Source: an uncultured Planctomycetaceae bacterium (GTDB lineage: Bacteria; Planctomycetota; Planctomycetia; Planctomycetales; Planctomycetaceae). From it: 57,709 nucleotides of DNA. Of the stretch, positions 45,262 through 52,601 are shown in pieces (position 1 is the stretch's first letter; each line of letters starts with the position of its first letter). The notes under the pieces were generated by a model, which worked only from the letters and a program-made list of their open reading frames with translations, searched no databases and was not told the origin of the DNA. The translations under genes were made by a program, and so were the position numbers. Location of the stretch: the NCBI GenBank assembly GCA_903924405.1, contig CAIYBH010000138.1, positions 1-57,709 of the forward strand. Reading direction: 5' to 3'.

Positions 45262-45900
45262 ATGTGGCCGCAAAGTGAGAAAACTCAGGACCTGCTGAAT
45301 GAGGTCGCTGATGGAGATCGTTCGGCTGTCAACCGACTGATGGATCGGCATCGTGATGCGGTGCGACGGATGGTTCAGATGCGTCTGGATCAGGCGGTGG
45401 CGCGTCGTGTGGATGCCAGCGATGTCGTACAGGATGTGCTGCTCGAAGCCTCGCAGCGTCTGACGGACTATCTGCAGCATCCGGCCATGCCATTTCATCT
45501 CTGGTTACGACAACTGGCCAAAGACCGGATCATCGACATGCACCGGCGGCATCGCGCCGCCAAACGCCGGTCCGTGGATCGGGAGCAGAACTTTTCCGGA
45601 CTGGGCAATGATGATCAGTCGGCAGCCGATATGGCGGCGTTGTTGCGGGACGCAGAGCTGACGCCGGCCGCAGCGGCCCTGCGCAAGGAAATGCAGGCGC
45701 GCTTTGTCGCTGTTCTCGACCAGATGGATGAGGGTGATCGTGAGATCATCATGATGCGCCACTTCGAGCATCTGGGAAACAGCGAAGTCGCTGAAGCACT
45801 CGGGCTTAGTGCCCCCGCGGCGGGAATGCGATATCTGCGCGCCATCCGTCGGCTCCGTGAGCTGCTGGGGATGGATGGCGAATCAATGCCCGGAGTCTGA
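45262..45900 (+). CDS. ECF-type RNA polymerase sigma factor
   Basis: 212 residues. Region 2 (about 10-95) has NRLMDRHRDAVRRMVQMRL, VDASDVVQDVLLEA and the planctomycete-style FHLWLRQLAKDRIIDMHRRH. A short acidic linker follows, and region 4 (about 150-205) has DREIIMMRHFEHLGNSEVAEALGLS, a helix-turn-helix for the -35 element. The order and the motif FHLWLRQLAKDRIID fit the planctomycete-specific ECF subfamily (like TIGR02984), but I cannot prove this. No anti-sigma gene follows. ribD starts two bases after its stop codon, so they are probably co-translated. Confidence 0.9.
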   Translation: MWPQSEKTQDLLNEVADGDRSAVNRLMDRHRDAVRRMVQMRLDQAVARRVDASDVVQDVLLEASQRLTDYLQHPAMPFHLWLRQLAKDRIIDMHRRHRAAKRRSVDREQNFSGLGNDDQSAADMAALLRDAELTPAAAALRKEMQARFVAVLDQMDEGDREIIMMRHFEHLGNSEVAEALGLSAPAAGMRYLRAIRRLRELLGMDGESMPGV

Positions 45901-45901
45901 C

Positions 45902-47017
45902 GTGAAGTTTGCTTCTGACAACGAAGTCATGCGGCACGCGCTGCAGCTTGCCCGCCAGGGTTTCGGCACTGTTGAACCCAATCCTCAGGTGGGCGCCGTC
46001 ATTGTTTCACCACAGGGCGAATGGATCGCCGAAGGGTATCATCAGGTCTTTGGTGGTCCGCATGCCGAGATTCATGCGATTCAAAACGCCGCCAGCCGGA
46101 CTCATGGGCAGGACCTGTTTGTAACACTGGAGCCCTGCAGTCACTTTGGAAAGACTCCGCCCTGTGTTCAGGCAGTGCTTGCGGCCGGATTTCGAAGAGT
46201 CGTTGTGGGGTGTCAGGATCCGGCGCCGCATGTGGCTGGTCAGGGGCTGCAGCAGTTGCGCGACGCCGGTGTTGAGGTGCTGGTGGGGGTTTGTGAGCAC
46301 GAGGCCACTGCTCTGATTGCGCCGTTCCGAAAGCATATCCTTCAGCAAAGACCCTGGGTGCACGCCAAATGGGCGATGACCCTCGATGGTCGCGTTGCCG
46401 CTCGGTCTGGTCATTCGAAATGGATCTCGTGTGAAGAGTCTCGCTCAATAGTCCATGCACTGCGGGGACGAGTGGAAGCGATCATCACTGGAGCCGGGAC
46501 GCTTCGTCAGGATGATCCGCTGCTGACAGCACGTCCGCCCGGGCCCAGAGTTCCGCTGCGGGTGCTGATTGATTCTCACGGAACGGCTCTGCAGCCGCAG
46601 AGTCAATTGCTGCGGACATTGACAATCGCTCCTGTTCTGGTTTGTGTGGCACAGTGCTGCACTGCGGAGCAGCAGGCGTTTCTTGAAGGGTTTGGCGTCG
46701 AGGTGCTGCGTACGGACGGAGTGGACTGTGTGCAGATTGAGCAGGTGTTGCAGGAGCTGGGGCGGCGCCGGATGACTCATGTCCTGCTGGAATCTGGACC
46801 GCGGCTGATGGGAGCTTTTTTCGATCAGGGTCTGATCGATGAAGTGCATGTGTTTGTGGCTCCGAAAATCGTGGGGGGAGATGCCGCATTATCGCCGGTT
46901 GGTGGTCTGGGGCAGGCGCAGATTCCCCGGAGCTTATCGCTTTCCGCAATCACACAGCGGACATGTGGGGCTGACATCCTGATCGAAGGCCGGTTCAGAC
47001 ACGGCGATTCCAACTGA
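45902..47017 (+). CDS. ribD: Riboflavin biosynthesis deaminase/reductase RibD
   Basis: 371 residues combining two steps of riboflavin synthesis. The N-terminal deaminase has a CDA-type zinc site: H54-A-E56 (GGPHAEIHAI), P-C79 and C88 (LEPCSHFGKTPPC). The C-terminal reductase domain (about 145-371) has WAMTLDGRVAARSGHSKWIS, TGAGTLRQDDPLLT and LLESGPRLMGAFFDQGLIDE. The start is GTG 45902, two bases past the sigma-factor stop, with cggag inside the preceding gene; MRHALQ at 45929 is a later alternative. This coupling to a sigma gene is unusual. Confidence 0.95.
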   Translation: MKFASDNEVMRHALQLARQGFGTVEPNPQVGAVIVSPQGEWIAEGYHQVFGGPHAEIHAIQNAASRTHGQDLFVTLEPCSHFGKTPPCVQAVLAAGFRRVVVGCQDPAPHVAGQGLQQLRDAGVEVLVGVCEHEATALIAPFRKHILQQRPWVHAKWAMTLDGRVAARSGHSKWISCEESRSIVHALRGRVEAIITGAGTLRQDDPLLTARPPGPRVPLRVLIDSHGTALQPQSQLLRTLTIAPVLVCVAQCCTAEQQAFLEGFGVEVLRTDGVDCVQIEQVLQELGRRRMTHVLLESGPRLMGAFFDQGLIDEVHVFVAPKIVGGDAALSPVGGLGQAQIPRSLSLSAITQRTCGADILIEGRFRHGDSN

Positions 47018-47205
47018 GCTGCATCCCGATTTCGATTCCGATTTCGGCGATGGACGGCTTGCCATGATCTGTCTGCCTGGGCATCGTTCGATTGGGTTTG
47101 GCAATCGTGCCGCTCTGTCATCGTTGCGGCTCGTTAAGTCACATTTCAGTTCAACGAAACGTCCCCCGGGATGTTCCCGGTCGAACAGGATCGAGGCTGT
47201 TTTGC

Positions 47206-48105
47206 ATGAAAGAGTTGCGTGCGGGCATGCAGGCACTGGTGACACCTGAGTGGACGGGGTTAAAACGCGTGTGGCCGGTACACCTTGCCGTGATCCTGTT
47301 GACGCTATGCAGTGTACTCAGCCTGACCGCCATGGAACGATCACAGCGCGGCAGGAACTTCTGGCAAGGTCTGGATGCGGCGTGGGAATTTCGCCAGCCC
47401 GCCTATTCTGAACAGATCATTGCCGACAACCTGTTTCGAACGAAATCCAACACGTGGTCGAATCTGGCCTACGCCGTGGTTGGCTTTTATGTGCTGGGGT
47501 TTGCGTTGCACGATGTTCGACTGTCGGGCGTTCAGACGCAGACGGTCTGGAGTGTGCTGTATGGGCTGGCCTGCTGCTTTCTGGCTGTTGGCAGTGGAGT
47601 GTTTCATGCATCGTTGAGCCGCTGGGGGCAGCAACTGGATGTCACGGCGATGTATACGCCGCTGCTGGTGCTGATTGGTGAAGCGACGTGGCGGCACATC
47701 CCCCGCATTGGTTTCCCCAGGCAAAGGAGCCTCTCGACATGGCCGTTGCTTGCCGGGTTGGTGTTTGTGACGACTCTGCTGCTGTATCACTACAAGTGGT
47801 CTCTTTCCTCCGGTGTCATCCTGCCACTATTGATTCTGATAGTGGCAGGATTTGCTCTGCTGGACCTGTGGCGTGATGCCACACGCAGGCGGACGGTGAG
47901 TCTGCTGACAGCCGTCATTGCTCTGCTGTTGGCCGTTGCCTGCCGCGAACTGGATATTCAGCGACGCTTCGGTGATGCTCAGACGCCGCTGCAGGGGCAT
48001 GCCTTCTGGCATCTGCTGACAGCTGTGGCACTAATGGCCGTCTGGACTTCAGATCACTGCTTGCCGTTGAGCATGGACCGCAGTTGTGACGCTGGGAAAG
48101 AGTGA
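47206..48105 (+). CDS. Ceramidase-like integral membrane protein (CREST superfamily)
   Basis: 299 residues with about seven hydrophobic spans. The alkaline-ceramidase-type zinc motifs are recognisable: NTWSNLAYAVVGFY (first), VGSGVFHASLSRWGQQLDVTAMY (His and Asp) and QGHAFWHLLTAVALM (two His). Such proteins hydrolyse an amide bond in sphingolipids or related lipids inside the membrane. Sphingolipid-like molecules in planctomycetes have been little studied, so the substrate is open. ATG 47206 was chosen because the conserved part starts soon after it; the frame extends to 47092. No lipid-synthesis gene is adjacent. Confidence 0.8.
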   Translation: MKELRAGMQALVTPEWTGLKRVWPVHLAVILLTLCSVLSLTAMERSQRGRNFWQGLDAAWEFRQPAYSEQIIADNLFRTKSNTWSNLAYAVVGFYVLGFALHDVRLSGVQTQTVWSVLYGLACCFLAVGSGVFHASLSRWGQQLDVTAMYTPLLVLIGEATWRHIPRIGFPRQRSLSTWPLLAGLVFVTTLLLYHYKWSLSSGVILPLLILIVAGFALLDLWRDATRRRTVSLLTAVIALLLAVACRELDIQRRFGDAQTPLQGHAFWHLLTAVALMAVWTSDHCLPLSMDRSCDAGKE

Positions 48106-48180
48106 CTTGCCGTCGATCGGAAATGGGATTCGGAAATAGACACGAGCGACAAGGGGAAATGGAGAGGGGAAATGGGGGGC

Positions 48181-49598
48181 GGGAAATGGGGCCATCCATC
48201 TGTCGGGAAGGGGAAATGGGGCCATCCATCTGTCGTGGATTGCGTGAGTGACTCATCGGTCTGGTTTTGCGCCAGTGATGTTCCGGCACCGCGTGTGCAA
48301 TCTACGCGAACACTTTGCGTGAGGCGTTGATGCTGATGGCTCGGTTATGGCCCTTCGTTTCAGCGTTTGTGGCCATTGATTTGGGGCGTCCCACACTGGA
48401 GCGAAACCATTTATGAAAGTGCGTGACACACTCCACCCAGAGCTCCGCTGAGATCTGCAGCCGCTCAAACACGGGGGCTAGTTCCGCGGGTGTCGCTCCC
48501 CGTTTTCCAGTGCGGATCTGCCTTGCGGTCCAGTCCAGCAGCTGCAGGTATTCGCCAAGGCCCAGAGACAGGCAGCCCTTATTTGAGGCTCGTCGTTCCG
48601 TCTGCTTTGTTCGCACCGCCTGACGTCGAGGCTGCAGCGGAATCGGTGACAACCAGCCCGCGCGAGCCCCATGTTCGACGGCGGCGTCGAAGGAGTTGCG
48701 TTCCGCGGCAGGAAGTGATTCTGGCACCGCAATCACCGGTGTCGCAGCCACAGGAGAAGCCGACGCTGTCGATGTGGCGTTTTCTGCACACTGCCCACTT
48801 GTATCTGCACACTGTTCCTTCGCCTGCTTCAGGTCTTCAATACGGTCCTGAACGCTTGTGAAAAGACTGCCTTCCAGAGTCTTTGTGAGACCGGCACGAA
48901 TCGGGTTCAGATCCACGTACTGCAGGCATGCGAGTATGGCGGCCTCGTCGAGCAACACTTGCGCCTTGAAGCGGCCCTCCCAGAATCGGCCGGTGCACTT
49001 GTCTTCCCTGTTCGAATCTTTCGCAATGCGTTCTGACACGAATCGCATGAACCACGAAATGCTGGACAGCCTTCGTCGTTTTTCCTTCAGCGTTTTACGA
49101 TCGGAACGGATGGCTTGCAGTTCCGTGTCGGTGGGTTCCGCGGGGCTACCGTCTTCGTTTTTTCGCAGCGGGCAGAGCATCCACCACTTTTGGGCGACCT
49201 CGGCGTCCGACCACGTCGCCACAACATCCGGCCGGTTCCGCAGAACCGCGTGAAAATGGTTGCTCATGACGGCGTAGCCGAGAATCTCAATGCCCATGAT
49301 GCCGGCGAGGAATTCCAGACGTTTACGGATCAATCCGCGGCGATGATCGTAGTTTTTACCGGTGAGCTCGTCATTGCCGCACAGAAATGCACGGCGGACA
49401 CAGCGATTGACGCAGTGCACCACCTGAATGTCCTGATCCGCCAAAACATCGCGTCGATTTGTCCGAGCCATGATTTAGTCTCCCCGCCTGGTGCAGTCCT
49501 CGAACGTGGACGAAAGCAGTGAACCGAAACCCGTCTAACCGTAGAGAAAACAGTACCAGGACTCACCGCAGGTGTCAAATAATAGATGGATGGCCCCA
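48181..49598. mobile_element. RAYT transposase locus bracketed by REP-like repeats
   Basis: Two direct copies of gggaaatggggccatccatc... stand at 48181-48205 and 48211-48235. An inverted copy, agatggatggcccc, stands at 49584-49597. The HUH transposase gene (48302-49471) lies between them. The inner pair (48217-48231 and 49584-49598) forms a 15-bp inverted repeat around the gene. This arrangement fits a REP/RAYT system, in which the transposase acts on small repeats it is linked to. The same 14-mer core occurs at 33421 and 33456. Confidence 0.8.
48302..49471 (-). CDS. REP-associated tyrosine transposase (RAYT, Y1 HUH family) with C-terminal extension
   Basis: 389 residues. The HUH motif is H72-F-H74 (MSNHFHAVLR) and the catalytic tyrosine is Y185 in LQYVDLNPIRAGL, both as in IS200/IS605-like RAYT proteins. 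WFMRFVSERIAKDSNREDKCTGRFWEGRF precedes it. These enzymes nick single-stranded DNA and process dispersed REP sequences. The protein is about twice the usual 150-220 residues: a linker and a second conserved-looking domain follow (LGLGEYLQLLDWTARQI and LQISAELWVECVTHFHKWF). GGGAG lies nine bases before the ATG. Repeats on both sides match (see the locus entry). Confidence 0.9.
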   Translation of the reverse strand: MARTNRRDVLADQDIQVVHCVNRCVRRAFLCGNDELTGKNYDHRRGLIRKRLEFLAGIMGIEILGYAVMSNHFHAVLRNRPDVVATWSDAEVAQKWWMLCPLRKNEDGSPAEPTDTELQAIRSDRKTLKEKRRRLSSISWFMRFVSERIAKDSNREDKCTGRFWEGRFKAQVLLDEAAILACLQYVDLNPIRAGLTKTLEGSLFTSVQDRIEDLKQAKEQCADTSGQCAENATSTASASPVAATPVIAVPESLPAAERNSFDAAVEHGARAGWLSPIPLQPRRQAVRTKQTERRASNKGCLSLGLGEYLQLLDWTARQIRTGKRGATPAELAPVFERLQISAELWVECVTHFHKWFRSSVGRPKSMATNAETKGHNRAISINASRKVFA

Positions 49599-49675
49599 AA
49601 GAGGGACGGCCAAACAGCCAAATAGGATGCTTTGCTGTTTCAGCAGCGTTTTGTCATCCCGAGGTTGTGTCCTGT

Positions 49676-50488
49676 TCAGGTCGCTGCGGCGCCGAATTCC
49701 GAGACGTCACTGGTGCACTTGCGATCCAGATGTGTGTAACCGCCGTCGACGTAGATGATCTGCCCGGTCGTGTGACTGGAGCGTCCTGAGGCGAGGAAGA
49801 CGACCATGCTGGCCAGCTCGTCGATGGTGGTGAAGCGGTGTTCCAGCGGGATGAGCTTTTCAACGGCAGCGCGTGCGGCCTGAGGATCCGGCATCGCTGC
49901 GAGGCAGCGTTCGTACAGTGGTGTCCATGTTTCTGCTGGAAGCACCGCGTTGACGCGGACACCGGCGGGGGCCAGCTCCACCGCCCATTCACGGGTCAGT
50001 CCGTTGATGCCGCCTTTGGAGGCCGCATAACCGGACGTGCCGCCCTGCCCTGTTTCGCAGACTTTGGAGCCGATATTCACGATGCATCCGCGGGAGCGAC
50101 GCAGGTGGGGGGCCGCGTAGTGTGCCATCGCGTAGTAGTGAATCAGATTGCGCTGCAGCGATTGAACAAAGGCCGCAGGGCCCGCATCAAGGCCAGCGCC
50201 GTCATTTACGCCCGCATTATTGACGAGGATGTCAAGGCGTCCGAATGTTTCGATCGTCTGCTGAACTGCGCGTTCGCAGACCGCAACATCCGTGAGATCG
50301 CCCTGAACAAACAGCAATCGTGAGGCCACGTCCGGGCTCTCTGCGTCAGACACTGCGGCATCCGGGGGGCTGCGGTTGACGTTCACCACCCTGGCGCCCT
50401 CGGCCAGCAGTTGCTGCACAATTCCCAGGCCGATGCCCCGTGAGCCTCCGGTGACAACAGCGACTTTTCCCTGAAGATCCAGATTCAT
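49676..50488 (-). CDS. Short-chain dehydrogenase/reductase, possibly a sugar dehydrogenase
   Basis: 270 residues of the classical SDR fold. TGGSRGIGLGI (14-24) is the nucleotide loop, NNAGVND comes next, then SxnY-xxxK (SKVCETGQGGTSGYAASKGG) supplies Tyr and Lys, and VLPAETWTPLYERCL follows. The opening MNLDLQGKVAVVTGG and the AETWTPLYER segment resemble L-fucose dehydrogenases, so oxidation of a free sugar is plausible. This is an inference. The C-terminal GGYTHLD is standard. It stands between the RAYT locus and a DUF1573 gene without an operon partner. Confidence 0.85.
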   Translation of the reverse strand: MNLDLQGKVAVVTGGSRGIGLGIVQQLLAEGARVVNVNRSPPDAAVSDAESPDVASRLLFVQGDLTDVAVCERAVQQTIETFGRLDILVNNAGVNDGAGLDAGPAAFVQSLQRNLIHYYAMAHYAAPHLRRSRGCIVNIGSKVCETGQGGTSGYAASKGGINGLTREWAVELAPAGVRVNAVLPAETWTPLYERCLAAMPDPQAARAAVEKLIPLEHRFTTIDELASMVVFLASGRSSHTTGQIIYVDGGYTHLDRKCTSDVSEFGAAAT

Positions 50489-50616
50489 GCGACGTATGAT
50501 CCCTCAGAATTGAACAGCACCTGCCCGCAGTGACTTGCGACCCCGGTCGTGTTCAACCTACCAACCCCTGTCCCGAGGGTCAATCGGCGGGACCGCGGAT
50601 TCAGAAGAGCAGGGAT

Positions 50617-51750
50617 CTACAGCCACACGAGGGACAGGGGAACCGTCACTAACCGCGATTCCTCGCCTTCTCGAAAACGCAGCAGCAGCAACCCCTGAAC
50701 AATCCCTTCGTCCGGTAGCTCACGCACGCCGATCATGGCCGAATACTCTGATTCCGGGGCATCCAATGTGGTCTGACTTCTGGTGGTGCTTGGCGACAAC
50801 TGCGGTGGCCAGCAGTCTGAGCGTTCGAGGGTCCATGACGCCGGAACTGTCACGCGGATGTCGGTTCCTGCGGAGAGTTCGGGCTGGTTTCGCTGAATCA
50901 CCACGCGTCCCAGTTCCGGCACCGCCCGCACAACTGGCTGTTCAGATTTCAGAGGGCGCCCAACGATGACAGGAACCTGCAGTGCCGGGTAGTCCGGATC
51001 ATCTGTTTTCAGCGTGATCAGCCCCCGATGTTGTCCAGGCGGAAGTCCCTCAGCAAACCGGACATTGACCCGAGTCTGACTGAGTTCTTCCCCGGTTGAC
51101 TGCCCTGCCAGAGCGGCCTGAATAAAGTCTGGCGCTGCCTGCAGTTCCCGTATTCGCAGTGGCTTCTGCCCACGTCCCGGGCGGAAGTCTGAAATGGTGA
51201 CGGCATAGTCACTGGCGGACGGAGAGTCTCCAATAACCATGAGCACCCTTGGTTCGATGAGCAGTTTCTTTTCCGGCAGTCGGAGCTTCCATGTCAGTGT
51301 CACTTCACGTGGTTGCGGATCCTCGTAGCGGACCGTCAACAGGTATTCGCGCAGGCCGGCGGGTTCATTGGCTGTGCGGATGGGCAGCGTGATCCGGCCA
51401 GTTTCTCCGGGCGGGATTTCTCGTGTGGAAATGGAGGGAGACAGGCAGCCGCAGCTGGGTTTGAGTTCTGTGATGCGGACGGCGGAGGTGCCTTTGTTTC
51501 GAAAATAGAATTCCTCACTGATCACCGGTTTGGATTCTGCGGTGATATGGCTGCGATCGGCGAGATAGCTTTCGAAGACGAGGGCCGGGCGATCACCGGT
51601 GACAGTCAGAGGGGGACCGGTCTCGGACGTCCACTGGCTGACGGCTGATCCCAGGCAGGGCAGCAGCAGGAGCAGGATCAGGGCGCGCGAGACACGGGTG
51701 GAAGCCGACGACTGTTCTGGCTGTGCGGGGGTGGTGAGTGGGGTGTCCAT
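50617..51750 (-). CDS. DUF1573-family exported protein
   Basis: 377 residues. The hydrophobic segment near the N-terminus (ALILLLLLPCLGSAVSQW) is a signal or anchor. Residues about 70-170 hold the DUF1573 immunoglobulin-like domain: EEFYFRNKGTSAVRITELKPSCGCLSPSI, with the tell-tale S-C-G-C, then IPPGETGRITLPI. A second similar region follows (FIQAALAG...NVRFAEGLPPGQHRGLITLKTDD). Such proteins are numerous in planctomycetes and assumed to bind other envelope proteins. ATG 51750 has GGAGG about 11 bases upstream; the frame extends to 51936. The promoter region is shared with the divergent Nudix gene. Confidence 0.85.
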   Translation of the reverse strand: MDTPLTTPAQPEQSSASTRVSRALILLLLLPCLGSAVSQWTSETGPPLTVTGDRPALVFESYLADRSHITAESKPVISEEFYFRNKGTSAVRITELKPSCGCLSPSISTREIPPGETGRITLPIRTANEPAGLREYLLTVRYEDPQPREVTLTWKLRLPEKKLLIEPRVLMVIGDSPSASDYAVTISDFRPGRGQKPLRIRELQAAPDFIQAALAGQSTGEELSQTRVNVRFAEGLPPGQHRGLITLKTDDPDYPALQVPVIVGRPLKSEQPVVRAVPELGRVVIQRNQPELSAGTDIRVTVPASWTLERSDCWPPQLSPSTTRSQTTLDAPESEYSAMIGVRELPDEGIVQGLLLLRFREGEESRLVTVPLSLVWL

Positions 51751-52092
51751 GGTGTGTGGGCCTCCGTGAGTTTCTGACCGTTCTCCGGAATGTGCTTCCG
51801 GAATGCGCCGGTATTCGTGAGCTGAGCGCAATCTGAGCCGGGCAGACTTCTGCCTGCTGAATTTCACTGAACACTGCAGCCAGCGTAGTTTCGCTGGAAA
51901 CCGGGGCTCTGAGAACAGCAGATTGTCGTGGGTCAACAGAATTCCGCGGCGAATTCTCCGGAAAAGAGACCTGACCCCTTTTTTGTTATTCCTTTTCGAA
52001 ACATGGTGAAGCTGCTACCATGCACAGAGAGCCCGGTTTCGCAGTCCGCAGACAGGTTTTCCGTCGCATCCACAGCCTGTTGTTGCAGTTTC
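51751..52092. other. Divergent intergenic region with half of the ggggtcag repeat
   Basis: It contains the promoters of the DUF1573 and Nudix genes. Positions 51970-51984 (cctgacccctttttt) match one arm of the inverted repeat at 5298-5367. No gene is visible. Confidence 0.5.
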
Positions 52093-52542
52093 ATGGAGTC
52101 CGATGACGTGCAGCAGCCTCTTTCCTGTGGTTTCCTGATCCTGCGTGGCCAACCGGTGGATTCTTTCCTGCTGATGCGACATCCGCGTCGCTGGGACTTG
52201 CCGAAAGGGCATCTGGACGAGGGCGAGACGGAGATCCAGTGTGCGCTGCGTGAGCTGCACGAGGAAACGGGCATTCCTGCGGATGCAGTCGAAATTGACC
52301 CGGATTTTCAGTACGAAAATCGCTACATGGTGAATCAGAAACGCTATGGTGGCAAAGGTTTGATTGAAAAACGGCTCCTGATTTTCCTGGGGCATCTGAC
52401 GCGCCCCATTCGGATTGTGATCACAGAGCACGATGACTATCGCTGGTTTGACTGGAATCCGCCGCACCATGTTCAGGAATGGACCATTGATCCGCTGCTG
52501 CACGCAGTTCACGAGCACCTGAAGCGCAAGGGAACGATGTAG
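52093..52542 (+). CDS. Nudix hydrolase
   Basis: 149 residues. The Nudix box is complete at about 39-61 (G-H-L-D-E-G-E-T-E-I-Q-C-A-L-R-E-L-H-E-E-T-G-I), preceded by RWDLPKGHL, which is usual for bis(5'-nucleosyl)-tetraphosphatases. The final strand and helix (EHDDYRWFDW) also fit that group. It would hydrolyse nucleotide-type pyrophosphates in the cytoplasm. ATG 52093 is chosen over an in-frame GTG at 51928, because Nudix proteins of this class are about 140-150 residues. Confidence 0.9.
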   Translation: MESDDVQQPLSCGFLILRGQPVDSFLLMRHPRRWDLPKGHLDEGETEIQCALRELHEETGIPADAVEIDPDFQYENRYMVNQKRYGGKGLIEKRLLIFLGHLTRPIRIVITEHDDYRWFDWNPPHHVQEWTIDPLLHAVHEHLKRKGTM

Positions 52543-52601
52543 TTTTCCGGGGGAATTTTCCGAAGTCATTCCCCGGGAAATCCGTCGCTCCCCTGCTGAA
52601 T

